NCBI GenBank assembly: GCA_035581425.1
Contig: DATJVP010000179.1
Location: 1-19,886, forward strand
Direction of reading: 5' to 3'
Source: DASZHJ01 sp035581425
GTDB lineage: Bacteria; Pseudomonadota; Alphaproteobacteria; ATCC43930; CGMCC-115725
Length of the DNA: 19,886 nucleotides
Both the position numbers and the translations under genes were made by a program. This document shows, in pieces, positions 1 through 6,641 of this stretch; within the stretch, counting starts at the first letter, position 1, and the number at the start of each line of letters is the position of its first letter. Below the pieces are notes generated by a model that was given only the letters and a program-made list of their open reading frames with translations, was not told the origin of the DNA and searched no databases.

Positions 1-1
1 T

Positions 2-649
2 TCCTCGAAGCCCGAGCAGGGCTATGACAAGAAGACCATGGCCGAGGACGTTCACGCGCTCGCTGTCTCGCTCGGGCATCGCCGCGCGCGGGTCGTCGGG
101 CACGACATCGGCCTCATGGTCGCCTATGCCTATGCCGCGCAACATCCGGCCGAGGTCGAGCGCATCGTGCTCATGGACGCATTCCTGCCGGGCGTCGGCG
201 ATTGGGAGACGGTGTGGCTGCTGCGCGATCTCTGGCATTTTCACTTCTACGGGAAGACGCCGCTGGCGCTCGTCGAGGGGCGCGAGCGCATCTACCTCGA
301 GCATTTCTGGAACGACTTCGCGGCCGATCCCACGCGCTCCGTTTCCGAGCCGGATCGCCAGTTCTATGCTGCGGCCTATGCGCAGCCGGGAGCGATGCGC
401 GCGGGCTTCGAAGTGTTCCGCGCCTTCGAGCGAGACGCCGCCGACTTCGCGGACTTTGCCAAGAAGAAGCTCCAGATGCCCATGCAGGTCCTCACCGGCG
501 AGAAGGCCTCAGGCGAGTTCTTGATCGCGCAGGGCAGGCTCGTCGCCGAGAGCGTCGAGGGTCACGTCATAAAGGGCTCGGGCCATTGGCTCATCGATGA
601 GGCGCCCGACCAGGTCATCCCGAAAGTGACGGCATTCCTTACGCGTTGA
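2..649 (+). CDS. alpha/beta hydrolase, epoxide hydrolase / haloacetate dehalogenase-like (5' truncated by window)
   Basis: The reading frame is open from the window edge, so the N-terminal part (oxyanion region, probably some 80-90 residues) lies upstream; an internal ATG at 38 is unlikely to be the true start because the preceding codons (SSKPEQGYDKKT) already read as family sequence. Visible landmarks are the nucleophile elbow VVGHDIGLM, in which the nucleophile is Asp rather than Ser, a lid region rich in aromatic residues (WHFHFYG, YLEHFWNDF), a strand MPMQVLTGE, and the late catalytic-His segment GSGHWLIDEAP. An Asp nucleophile is typical of soluble epoxide hydrolases and haloalkane/fluoroacetate dehalogenases, and argues against a serine esterase. 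The substrate cannot be read from the sequence. It is separated from the next gene by 182 bp holding its own promoter, so it is probably not co-transcribed with the stress operon. Confidence 0.85.
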   Translation, partial: SSKPEQGYDKKTMAEDVHALAVSLGHRRARVVGHDIGLMVAYAYAAQHPAEVERIVLMDAFLPGVGDWETVWLLRDLWHFHFYGKTPLALVEGRERIYLEHFWNDFAADPTRSVSEPDRQFYAAAYAQPGAMRAGFEVFRAFERDAADFADFAKKKLQMPMQVLTGEKASGEFLIAQGRLVAESVEGHVIKGSGHWLIDEAPDQVIPKVTAFLTR

Positions 650-749
650 GCCGCCGCTCCGATCCGCAAGCGGCACTGGGCCGGGGTGGCCAAGCCGCGG
701 CGCCTCGTCCTATGCTGGGAGCGCCGGCGGTCTCCGCGCCGGTACGCTG

Positions 750-763
750 TTGATCCACATCAA
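750..763. promoter_or_regulatory. FNR/FixK/FnrL-type binding box
   Basis: TTGAT-CCAC-ATCAA is an exact match to the alphaproteobacterial FNR/FnrL/FixK consensus TTGAT-N4-ATCAA. The surrounding G/C pair extends the perfect dyad to 749-764. Its centre (756/757) lies about 41.5 bp before position 798, where a start is expected from the CATAAT hexamer at 784-789, which is class II activator spacing. The inferred target is the universal stress protein gene starting at 832 and the genes behind it. Confidence 0.75.
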
Positions 764-783
764 CGCGCCGGAGAGCGGCACCG

Positions 784-789
784 CATAAT
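784..789 (+). promoter_or_regulatory. -10-like hexamer CATAAT of the FNR/FixK-dependent promoter
   Basis: CATAAT matches the sigma-70 -10 consensus at five of six positions. It lies 20 bp downstream of the FNR/FixK box with no good -35 element at the proper distance, as expected when an activator bound near -41.5 replaces the -35 contact. The predicted start of transcription is about 796-798, giving a leader of roughly 35 nt with AAGAGGA (818-824) as ribosome site. Confidence 0.5.
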
Positions 790-831
790 CGATCGATCAA
801 AACCCCACCTCGAGCAGAAGAGGACTTTGCC

Positions 832-1662
832 ATGTCGTATAAGGACCTCCTCGTTCACGTCGACCCCTCGCGCCATTGCAAGACGCGTGTCGAGGCCGCG
901 ACAACGCTTGCGGGCCGCCTGAAGGCCCATTTGACCGGCGTATACGTCGCGCCCGAGCTTGGTATCTCTCCGTTTCTGGCCGACCAGTTCCCGCCCGATC
1001 TCATGAACGAGGTCGCGGCCAAGGCGACCGAGCAGGAGGAGACCGCGCAAAAGCTCTTCGAGACCGCCGCCCGTGCGGCCGGCGTCAAGTCCGAGTGGCT
1101 CGAGGAAACCGGTGATCCGCTCGACCGCGTGGCGGCGCATGCGCGCCACTTCGATCTGACCGTGCTCGGACAAAGCGATCCCAATGAGATCGGGACCGCA
1201 GCACCCTCGAACCTGCCGGAGCACGTGGCGCTCCATGCCGGGCGCCCGGTGCTGCTTGTGCCCTTCGCCGGCAACTTTGCTTCCTTCGGGCAGCGTGCCC
1301 TGGTCGCTTGGAACGGCAGCGCGCAATCCGCGCGCGCGGTCAACGATGCTCTGCCGCTGCTCGAGCTGGCGAAGTCCGTGACGATCCTCACCATTGAAGG
1401 AAAGCACGGCGGTGCCATCGACGGCGAGGCAGAGGATGTCGCGCTCCACTTGAAGCGGCACGGCATCGGGGCCGAGACGAGCCGGATCGTCGCCGAAGGC
1501 ATCGACATCGGCGATCTCCTGCTCGCGCGCATCACGGACGTCGCCGCGGATTTCCTCGTCATGGGCGCCTATGGTCATTCGCGCCTGCGCGAGCGGGTGC
1601 TGGGCGGCGTCTCGCGCGACCTCTTCCAGCACATGACCGTTCCCGTGCTGATGTCGCACTGA
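832..1662 (+). CDS. universal stress protein, tandem UspA domains
   Basis: 276 residues, twice the size of a single Usp domain (about 140). Domain 1 (about 1-140) begins MSYKDLLVHVDPS and contains LTGVYVAPEL; domain 2 (about 145-276) begins RALVAWNGSAQSARAV and ends with the nucleotide-binding-type segment MGAYGHSRLRERVLGGVSRDLF and VPVLMSH. The glycine-rich loop is kept only in the second half, so nucleotide binding, if any, is probably there. Usp proteins are cytoplasmic and are induced by starvation, stationary phase and, in several bacteria, low oxygen. The ATG follows AAGAGGA at 7-nt spacing. It is the first gene of a tight run (Usp, ChaB-like, ABC transmembrane domain, DUF6505-like) behind the FNR/FixK box, which suggests induction under oxygen limitation. 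The family call is firm; the physiological role is inferred. Confidence 0.93.
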   Translation: MSYKDLLVHVDPSRHCKTRVEAATTLAGRLKAHLTGVYVAPELGISPFLADQFPPDLMNEVAAKATEQEETAQKLFETAARAAGVKSEWLEETGDPLDRVAAHARHFDLTVLGQSDPNEIGTAAPSNLPEHVALHAGRPVLLVPFAGNFASFGQRALVAWNGSAQSARAVNDALPLLELAKSVTILTIEGKHGGAIDGEAEDVALHLKRHGIGAETSRIVAEGIDIGDLLLARITDVAADFLVMGAYGHSRLRERVLGGVSRDLFQHMTVPVLMSH

Positions 1663-1683
1663 GCGGCGGCTTGGGGAAGCACA

Positions 1684-1896
1684 TTGCCTTACGCCCGTAA
1701 TAGCGATCTGCCGGCGCCGGTGCGGTCGCATCTGCCGGCGCCGGCGCAAAGGATCTATCGCGAGGCATTCAACCACGCCTGGGCCGAATATTCCGACCGC
1801 GAGCCCGGACGTGTGGAGGAGATCGCACACCGCGTCGCCTGGGCCGCGGTGAAGCGGCGCTATCGCAAGGTCGGGCGCGACTGGGTCCCGGGCTGA
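1684..1896 (+). CDS. ChaB-family small protein
   Basis: 70 residues, TTG start with GGGGAAG five nucleotides upstream. The sequence MPYARNSDLPAPVRSHLPAP, then AQRIYREAFNHAWAEY and AHRVAWAAVKRRY, matches the compact ChaB fold throughout: DLP-x2-V-x3-LP-x2-AQ near the N terminus and a C-terminal helix with VAWAAVKxxY. ChaB was named as a putative regulator of the ChaA cation antiporter in E. coli, but its biochemical role is not settled and no ChaA is present here. It lies 21 nt after the Usp gene and 10 nt before the next inferred start, so it is almost certainly co-transcribed. ChaB-like proteins are often found among general-stress genes, which fits the neighbour. Confidence 0.85.
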   Translation: MPYARNSDLPAPVRSHLPAPAQRIYREAFNHAWAEYSDREPGRVEEIAHRVAWAAVKRRYRKVGRDWVPG

Positions 1897-1906
1897 GGAC
1901 GCCAAC

Positions 1907-2941
1907 ATTTCCGCAACGCCGACAGCCTCCGATCCGTCCGCGGCTTCGTCGGATCGTCGCGCCGCGGGCGACGCCTCGGAGCCCGCACTGCCGGGCAGCC
2001 TCCTCGCGTACGTCTTCGCGACCAGCGGACTCCATCAGGTGATGCTGGTGCTGCTGACGGTCACGGTCTTCCTGATCGAGATCGTCCCCTTGGAGCTGCA
2101 GCGGCGCATCGTCAACGACCTCGTGAAGAACCGCAACTACAGCTACGTTCTCGTGCTCTGCGCGGTCTATGGCGGGGTCGTCCTCGTGCACGGCGCGACC
2201 AAGCTTGGGCTCAACGTCTATCGCGGCTGGGTGGGCGAGCGCGCGACCCGCGATCTGCGCAGGCGCATCCGTCGCCTCGCGGGGCGCGGGCCCGATCCCG
2301 TGCCCGATCCCGAGGCGCAGGGCATCGAAGTCGCGATGATCGTGGCGGAGGTCGAGCCGATCGGCGGCTTCGTCGGCGGCAGTATTTCCGAACCCCTCTT
2401 GCAGGCCGGCGTGTTGCTCTCGGTCCTCGCCTACATGATCCATCTCGATCCCTGGATGGCGCTCATCGCTGTCACGATCTTCGCGCCACAGCTCGTCTTC
2501 GTGCCGCTGATGCAGAAGGCGATCATCGGTCGCACCGGCGCGCGCGTGCAGGTGCTGCGCGGCCTCAGCATCAGCATCGTGAGTGCCGGCTACGACGAGA
2601 CGACGAGCGGACGCGCCGACGACGCCCGGATAGATCGCGTCTTCGCGCTCGACATGGGCATATTCCGGATCAAGTTCACCATGAATTTTTTGATGAATTT
2701 CTGCAATCATCTACAGGTGATTGCGGCGCTGTTGCTGGGCGGCTGGTACGTGCTGCATCAGGAGCTCGAGATCGGCGGCGTCGTTGCCTTCATCTCCGGC
2801 GTCGGCCGCCTCAACGATCCCTGGGGCGACCTCGTGAACTATTTCCGCGACCTCTCGGTCACCAGTGTGAAGTTCCGCCTGCTCGCGGGCGCGATCGACC
2901 GGTTCGCCCACGGTGGCGACCCGCTCGCGGATGTGCGCTGA
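1907..2941 (+). CDS. ABC-exporter-type transmembrane domain protein without ATPase domain (probable ATT start)
   Basis: About 344 residues from the proposed start. The N-terminal 30 residues are Ala/Ser/Asp-rich, followed by LLAYVFATSGLHQVMLVLLT, VPLELQRRIVNDLVKN and helices around YVLVLCAVYGGVVLVHG, LLSVLAYMIHLDPWMALIAV and VIAALLLGGWYVLH, the order of a type I ABC exporter transmembrane domain. The segment ELEIGGVVAFISGVGRLNDP normally leads into the linker to the nucleotide-binding domain, but the protein stops at ADVR with no Walker A, signature or Walker B. The first ATG/GTG/TTG in frame is GTG 2039, inside the conserved first helix and so too late. The frame is open back to a stop at 1850-1852. 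GAGGA at 1895-1899 stands 7 nt before ATT 1907, the best initiation site. A CTG at 1988 is an alternative. The substrate and partner ATPase are unknown. Confidence 0.75.
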   Translation: MSATPTASDPSAASSDRRAAGDASEPALPGSLLAYVFATSGLHQVMLVLLTVTVFLIEIVPLELQRRIVNDLVKNRNYSYVLVLCAVYGGVVLVHGATKLGLNVYRGWVGERATRDLRRRIRRLAGRGPDPVPDPEAQGIEVAMIVAEVEPIGGFVGGSISEPLLQAGVLLSVLAYMIHLDPWMALIAVTIFAPQLVFVPLMQKAIIGRTGARVQVLRGLSISIVSAGYDETTSGRADDARIDRVFALDMGIFRIKFTMNFLMNFCNHLQVIAALLLGGWYVLHQELEIGGVVAFISGVGRLNDPWGDLVNYFRDLSVTSVKFRLLAGAIDRFAHGGDPLADVR

Positions 2942-2948
2942 GCATCCC

Positions 2949-3383
2949 ATGCGCCTTCCCCGCACGCTCCGTCTCGACGCCTCCGACCTCGAAACTTTCG
3001 ATGTCGTGGCCGAGCCCGGCGAATGGGCGGTCTCGGGCGCCTTCGCCTTCTCGGACCGCGAGCCATCCCTGCTGATGGGCGCGGAGCACCGCGCCTTTCG
3101 GAGCGGCTTCCTTGGGACGCGCAGCTTCGGCTGGTCGAGCCTGGTGGGTGTGCAGGAGATCGGCGAGGCGGAATACCGGAGAACGGTCGAGGCACTCGCT
3201 CAGCACCTCCTCGAGCGCTACCACGCCCCGGATCAGGCCACCGCCCGCGCCTTCGCCGAGGAGGAATGCAAATTCGCGCAAAGCCTCTGCGAGCGGCCCG
3301 TCGGCACGGTCATCGCCGTCGAGCGCGAGTTCGGCCCGCAAGGCATCGTCGAGCGCTTCCGCACGGTCGAGAGGCCGCGCTGA
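2949..3383 (+). CDS. DUF6505-like protein of unknown function
   Basis: 144 residues starting at the ATG 7 nt after the previous stop; a longer in-frame start at 2913 would overlap the upstream gene and adds only low-quality residues. The protein begins MRLPRTLRLDASD and contains EPGEWAVSGAFAF, FRSGFLGTRSFGWSSLV, an Ala-rich helix and EEECKFAQSLCERPVGTVIAVER. I recognise the overall pattern as the alphaproteobacterial DUF6505 family, from memory and not from a search. It has no signal peptide or membrane segment, so it is cytoplasmic. Its position as last gene of the run behind the FNR/FixK box is the only functional hint. The gene ends 27 nt before the convergent superoxide dismutase gene, without an obvious terminator between them. 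Confidence 0.65.
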   Translation: MRLPRTLRLDASDLETFDVVAEPGEWAVSGAFAFSDREPSLLMGAEHRAFRSGFLGTRSFGWSSLVGVQEIGEAEYRRTVEALAQHLLERYHAPDQATARAFAEEECKFAQSLCERPVGTVIAVEREFGPQGIVERFRTVERPR

Positions 3384-3410
3384 CCCGGCCGCTCAACGTC
3401 GGCGGAAGCC

Positions 3411-3941
3411 CTATTTGAAGACGCCACAGGCGATGCGCGGGCCGCCACCGCCGAGCGGCGCGGGCTGGTCGGAGTAATTGTCCCCGTTGGCATGGATCAC
3501 CAGAGAGTGGCCCTTGAGGTCGCTGACCTTGAGGTGCGGTGCGATCAGGCGCCCGCGGGCCATTCCCTTGGCGTCGACGATCAGCACGGGCATGTCGCCG
3601 CGGTGGCCGCCCGTGGCCTCGGGTCCGAGATGCTTGCCGGTGTGATCGGGATCGAAGTGTCCGCCGGCGCCGAGGCCTGCGACCTTGTTGCCGCCTTGCT
3701 CGCCGGGAGCGCAGGACGGGTTCTCGTGGATGTGGAATCCATGCGGCCCCGGCGGCAGATTCTTGAGGCGCGGCTCGATCACCAGCCCGTTCTTGCTGTC
3801 GGTGAAGGAGATGGTGCCGACGGAGGAGCCGACCCCCGACGCATCGATCTTGTTCACGACGAGCTTGGTCGAGGCGGCATGCGCCGAGGCGGTTGCGGCC
3901 AGCAGTATGGCCGCAGCGAGAACGAGGCTTGTCTTCACCAT
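3411..3941 (-). CDS. sodC: periplasmic Cu/Zn superoxide dismutase
   Basis: 176 residues; converts superoxide to hydrogen peroxide and oxygen in the periplasm. The ATG at 3941 is chosen because it opens a clean Sec signal peptide (MVKTSLVLAAAILLAATASA then HAA) and is preceded by GGGGGA. Metal ligands are in place: Cu at H70, H72 (FHIHENPSC), bridging H95 (GGHFDP) and H150 (VIHANGDNY); Zn at H95, H104, H113 and D116 (GGHRGDMP). C77 and C172 (ACGVFK) form the expected disulfide. The GEQGG loop and the ADQP-like SDQPAPLGGGG segment are typical of bacterial SodC. It stands alone on the minus strand, divergent from ettA and convergent with the DUF6505-like gene. Confidence 0.96.
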   Translation of the reverse strand: MVKTSLVLAAAILLAATASAHAASTKLVVNKIDASGVGSSVGTISFTDSKNGLVIEPRLKNLPPGPHGFHIHENPSCAPGEQGGNKVAGLGAGGHFDPDHTGKHLGPEATGGHRGDMPVLIVDAKGMARGRLIAPHLKVSDLKGHSLVIHANGDNYSDQPAPLGGGGPRIACGVFK

Positions 3942-4106
3942 TTCCCCCGGATGAAAGTGCAGGAACCCCACGAGATTACCGCGCTGTCGGCATCCTCCGC
4001 AATTCGCCGGCGGCGGCAAGCGACCGCAATCCGCTCATTGCATCCGGACCCGCGCATGCGCTAGAACCGGCGCCTTCCTCAGCCCCAGCCGTCGCCGGAG
4101 TCTCCG
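3942..4106. other. divergent sodC/ettA intergenic region
   Basis: 165 bp that must carry promoters for both genes. On the plus strand TTGCAT (4038-4043) is a possible -35 element, but the hexamer at the right distance (CTAGAA) is a poor -10, so no promoter is called. GGAG at 4097-4100, six nucleotides before the ettA ATG, is a good ribosome site. No long inverted repeat or small ORF stands out. Confidence 0.4.
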
Positions 4107-5789
4107 ATGCCCGCCTATCAGTACATCTACGTCATGAAGGGCCTGTCGAAGACCTATCCCGGCGGGCGGCAGGTGCTGAACGACATCTGGCTCTCCTTCC
4201 TGCCGGGGGCGAAGATCGGCGTGCTCGGTCCCAACGGGGCCGGCAAGTCGACGCTGCTCAAGGTCATGGCGGGCGTCGAGCAAGATTTCAGCGGCGAGGC
4301 CTGGGCAGCCGAGGGCGCGAGAGTCGGCTTCCTGGCGCAGGAGCCGTCGCTCGATCCCGCGAAAGACGTGGCGGGAAACGTCATCGAAGGGCTCGGCGAG
4401 GTGAAGGCGCTCCTCGACCGCTTCGAGGCCGTGAGCGCCAAGCTCGGTGAGGAACTCTCCGACGACGAGATGAACGCGCTTCTCGCCGAGCAGGGCGAGC
4501 TCCAGGAGAAGATCGACGCCGTCAACGGCTGGGAGCTCGAGCGTACGATCGAGATTGCCATGGACGCGCTGCGCTGCCCGCCCGGCGATGCCGACGTGAC
4601 GAAGCTCTCCGGCGGCGAGCGCCGCCGCGTGGCGCTCTGCCGGCTGCTCCTGCAAAAGCCCGATCTGCTTCTGCTCGACGAGCCGACAAATCATCTCGAT
4701 GCCGAATCGGTGGCATGGCTGCAGCGTTTTCTCGCGGAATATCCGGGGACGGTCGTCACCATCACGCACGACCGCTATTTCCTCGACGACGTCGCGGGCT
4801 GGATCCTCGAGCTCGATCGCGGCCGGGGCATCCCCTATGAGGGAAACTATTCCGGCTGGCTCGAGCAAAAGCAGAAGCGGCTCGAGCAGGAGGGAAGGCA
4901 GGAGCTCGCGCGTCAGCGCACTCTAGAGCGCGAATTGGAATGGGTGCGCCAGAGCCCGCGCGCCCGCCAGGCCAAGAGCAAGGCGCGCGTCCAGGCTTAT
5001 GAGGCGTTGGTGGCGCAGAGCACGGAGAAGGCGCCGGAGACCGCGCAGATCGTGCTGCCACCGGGGCCGCGCCTCGGCGATCTCGTGATCGACGCCGAGC
5101 ACGTGACGAAGGCTTATGGCGATCGTCTCTTGATCGAGGATCTGTCCTTCCGCCTGCCGCCCGGTGGCATCATCGGCATCATCGGCCCCAATGGCGCCGG
5201 CAAGACCACGCTCTTCCGCATGATCACGGAGCAGGAGAAGGCGGACAAGGGAACGCTCAAGCTCGGCGAGACCGTGAAGCTCGGCTATGTCGACCAGTCC
5301 CGCGACACGCTCGCCTCCAACGCCACGGTCTTCGAGGAGATCTCCGGCGGCAACGACGAGATCGATCTGGGCCGGCGCAAGATGCCGAGCCGCGCCTATT
5401 GCGCGCTCTTCAATTTCCGCGGTTCCGACCAGCAGAAGAAGGTCGGCCAGCTCTCCGGCGGCGAGCGCAATCGCGTCCATCTCGCGAAGATGCTGAAATC
5501 CGGCGCCAATGTGATCCTGCTCGACGAGCCCACCAACGATCTCGACGTCGACACGCTGCGCGCGCTCGAGGAGGCAATCCTGGATTTCCCGGGCTGCGTC
5601 GTCGTGATCTCGCACGACCGCTGGTTCCTCGACCGCATTGCGACCCACATCCTCGCTTTCGAGGGCGAGAGCCAAGTCGTTTGGTTCGAGGGCAACTACC
5701 AGGACTACGAGGCCGACAAGAAGCGGCGCCTCGGCGCCGCGGCCGATCAGCCGCACCGCATCCGATTCAAGCCGCTGACACGGGGCTGA
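4107..5789 (+). CDS. ettA: energy-dependent translational throttle protein EttA (ABC-F ATPase)
   Basis: 560 residues, the usual EttA size, soluble and with two ABC domains and no membrane segment. Domain 1 has Walker A GPNGAGKST (41-49), signature LSGGE (167-171) and Walker B LLLLDEPTNHLD; domain 2 has Walker A GPNGAGKTT (360-368), signature LSGGE (449-453) and VILLDEPTNDLD from 469. The charged helical linker between them (about 250-325: EQKQKRLEQEGRQELA, then WVRQSPRARQAKSKARV) is the P-site tRNA-interaction motif of ABC-F proteins. The opening MPAYQYIYVMKGLSKTYPGG and the WFEGNYQDYEADKKRRLG tail are EttA hallmarks. EttA binds the ribosomal E site and restrains the first elongation steps when ATP/ADP falls. 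Start supported by GGAG 6 nt upstream. It is monocistronic here and ends 9 nt from the convergent mlaC-like gene. Confidence 0.97.
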   Translation: MPAYQYIYVMKGLSKTYPGGRQVLNDIWLSFLPGAKIGVLGPNGAGKSTLLKVMAGVEQDFSGEAWAAEGARVGFLAQEPSLDPAKDVAGNVIEGLGEVKALLDRFEAVSAKLGEELSDDEMNALLAEQGELQEKIDAVNGWELERTIEIAMDALRCPPGDADVTKLSGGERRRVALCRLLLQKPDLLLLDEPTNHLDAESVAWLQRFLAEYPGTVVTITHDRYFLDDVAGWILELDRGRGIPYEGNYSGWLEQKQKRLEQEGRQELARQRTLERELEWVRQSPRARQAKSKARVQAYEALVAQSTEKAPETAQIVLPPGPRLGDLVIDAEHVTKAYGDRLLIEDLSFRLPPGGIIGIIGPNGAGKTTLFRMITEQEKADKGTLKLGETVKLGYVDQSRDTLASNATVFEEISGGNDEIDLGRRKMPSRAYCALFNFRGSDQQKKVGQLSGGERNRVHLAKMLKSGANVILLDEPTNDLDVDTLRALEEAILDFPGCVVVISHDRWFLDRIATHILAFEGESQVVWFEGNYQDYEADKKRRLGAAADQPHRIRFKPLTRG

Positions 5790-5798
5790 GCCGCCCGC

Positions 5799-6422
5799 CT
5801 ACTGCTGCGCGGTGCTGGCTCCGCTGAGCTTCTGCTCCAGCGCCTTGTTGAGCGCGGTGACGCCGCCGCCGGTGCGTTCGATCACCGTCGCGAATTCCTG
5901 GCGATGCGTCATCGACATGCTCACGCCCTCGACGTTGACGTCGATGATTCGGTAATCGTCGCCCTTCTTGCTGACGATCCAGTCGACCTTCGTCGTTGCG
6001 CCGCCGTCGGGTGGAACGATCAGGCTGGCGACGACCGAGTTGTCCGCGCTCTGCGGGCGTGCGCCCAGGACTTTCACGGTCTGGCCTGAATATTCGCTGA
6101 AGCGCAGCGAATAGGAGCGCACGACATAATCCTCGAAGAGCTTGGCGAATTGCTGCTTCTCCACGTCCGACGCGCCGTTCCAATAGCGTCCGAGCACGAA
6201 GCGCCCGATGCGCGGCAGGTCGAAATCCCGCTCCAGCAGGACCTGGAAGCGCTTCTCGATCTCGGACTCCGGAAGCCGTTCGTTGAGTGTCTTGAGCGCG
6301 TCCTTGGCGAGCGCGGTGATGAACGCTTCCGGACTCGCCGCCGTGGCGGCTCGTGCAGGGGGAGCGAATCCGATCCCCGCGAAGAGTGCCGGCATGGAGA
6401 GCAGGAGTGTGCGGCGAAACAT
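5799..6422 (-). CDS. MlaC/Ttg2D-family periplasmic lipid-binding protein
   Basis: 207 residues from the ATG at 6422, preceded by a GGGGGG ribosome site. The start opens a signal peptide with twin arginines (MFRRTLLLSMPALFAGIGFA, cleavage likely after PARA); whether export is Tat or Sec is unclear. The mature part has the MlaC pattern: AFITALAKDALKTL, then FDLPRIGRFVLGRYW, EKQQFAKLFEDYVVRSYSLRFSEY, VDWIVSKKGDDYRIIDVNVEGVSMSMTHRQEF. MlaC proteins carry phospholipids between the outer membrane and an MlaFEDB ABC complex. No mlaA or mlaFEDB gene is next to it, so this is an orphan copy here; a hopanoid-associated HpnM-type role is an alternative within the same family. A 6-bp hairpin (6436-6455) lies in its leader. 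Confidence 0.88.
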   Translation of the reverse strand: MFRRTLLLSMPALFAGIGFAPPARAATAASPEAFITALAKDALKTLNERLPESEIEKRFQVLLERDFDLPRIGRFVLGRYWNGASDVEKQQFAKLFEDYVVRSYSLRFSEYSGQTVKVLGARPQSADNSVVASLIVPPDGGATTKVDWIVSKKGDDYRIIDVNVEGVSMSMTHRQEFATVIERTGGGVTALNKALEQKLSGASTAQQ

Positions 6423-6435
6423 AGGAACCCCCCAT

Positions 6436-6455
6436 CGTCGATTTTTTGTTCGACG
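6436..6455 (-). repeat. perfect 6-bp stem hairpin in the mlaC-like leader
   Basis: CGTCGA (6436-6441) pairs exactly with TCGACG (6450-6455) around an 8-nt loop made mostly of T on the plus strand (A on the transcript). In the minus-strand transcript it would sit immediately 5' of the GGGGGG ribosome site and 14 nt from the ATG. A role in translation control is only a possibility. Confidence 0.4.
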
Positions 6456-6590
6456 GTCGCAGTGTCGAGCGAGGCGCGCTCCCGGTTCGATGGAGGGCGT
6501 TCGCCCCGCGATCGCCTCGCTCAATCCGGTAGCACAGATTGGCCCTTCGTTCCAGCCAGAGAGGCCCCACAAGCAGGCACTTGCACGATC

Positions 6591-6610
6591 ATATAAAGAT
6601 ATGTTTATAT
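6591..6610. promoter_or_regulatory. 20-bp palindromic operator of the SahR-like regulator
   Basis: ATATAAA-GATATG-TTTATAT is an inverted repeat in which nine of ten base pairs are symmetrical (only the G/G pair at 6598/6603 breaks it). It is a strikingly AT-rich island, located about 31 bp before the preferred start of the ArsR-methyltransferase gene, where it would overlap the promoter. ArsR-family dimers bind such dyads, and autoregulation of sahR-met operons is known. No second copy was seen elsewhere in the window, including in front of the core-MetE gene. Confidence 0.7.
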
Positions 6611-6641
6611 CTCATTGTTCGTGGCATTGGATAGGCTTGGC

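Larger units (their letters stand above)
650..831. other. intergenic promoter region upstream of the universal stress gene
   Basis: This 182-bp gap holds a perfect FNR/FixK-type dyad (750-763) and a CATAAT hexamer (784-789), described separately. Three copies of GCGCCGG occur at 721, 736 and 765, two before and one just after the dyad; I attach no function to them. No small ORF with a convincing ribosome site was seen here. Confidence 0.6.
6423..6641. other. divergent mlaC-like / sahR-like intergenic region
   Basis: About 219 bp between the two divergent starts. It holds a hairpin CGTCGA-N8-TCGACG (6436-6455) in the mlaC-like leader and the AT-rich palindrome 6591-6610 upstream of the regulator gene. 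The AT-rich stretch 6585-6615 contrasts sharply with the GC-rich surroundings and is the probable promoter/operator core. TTGCAC at 6581-6586 is a weak -35 candidate. Confidence 0.5.

Noticed and set aside
760..1908. A 382-codon minus-strand open frame opposite the Usp and ChaB-like genes.
   Set aside because: It runs across the promoter box and two well supported genes and has no domain or plausible start.
2949..3383. A hidden defence, secretion or biosynthetic system built around the Usp/ChaB/exporter/DUF6505 genes.
   Set aside because: No nuclease, toxin, effector or modifying enzyme is present; the set reads as a stress-related operon, and nothing supports a stronger claim.
4038..4066. 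A sigma-70 promoter TTGCAT-N17-CTAGAA upstream of ettA.
   Set aside because: The -10 candidate matches the consensus poorly, so it is not called as a feature.
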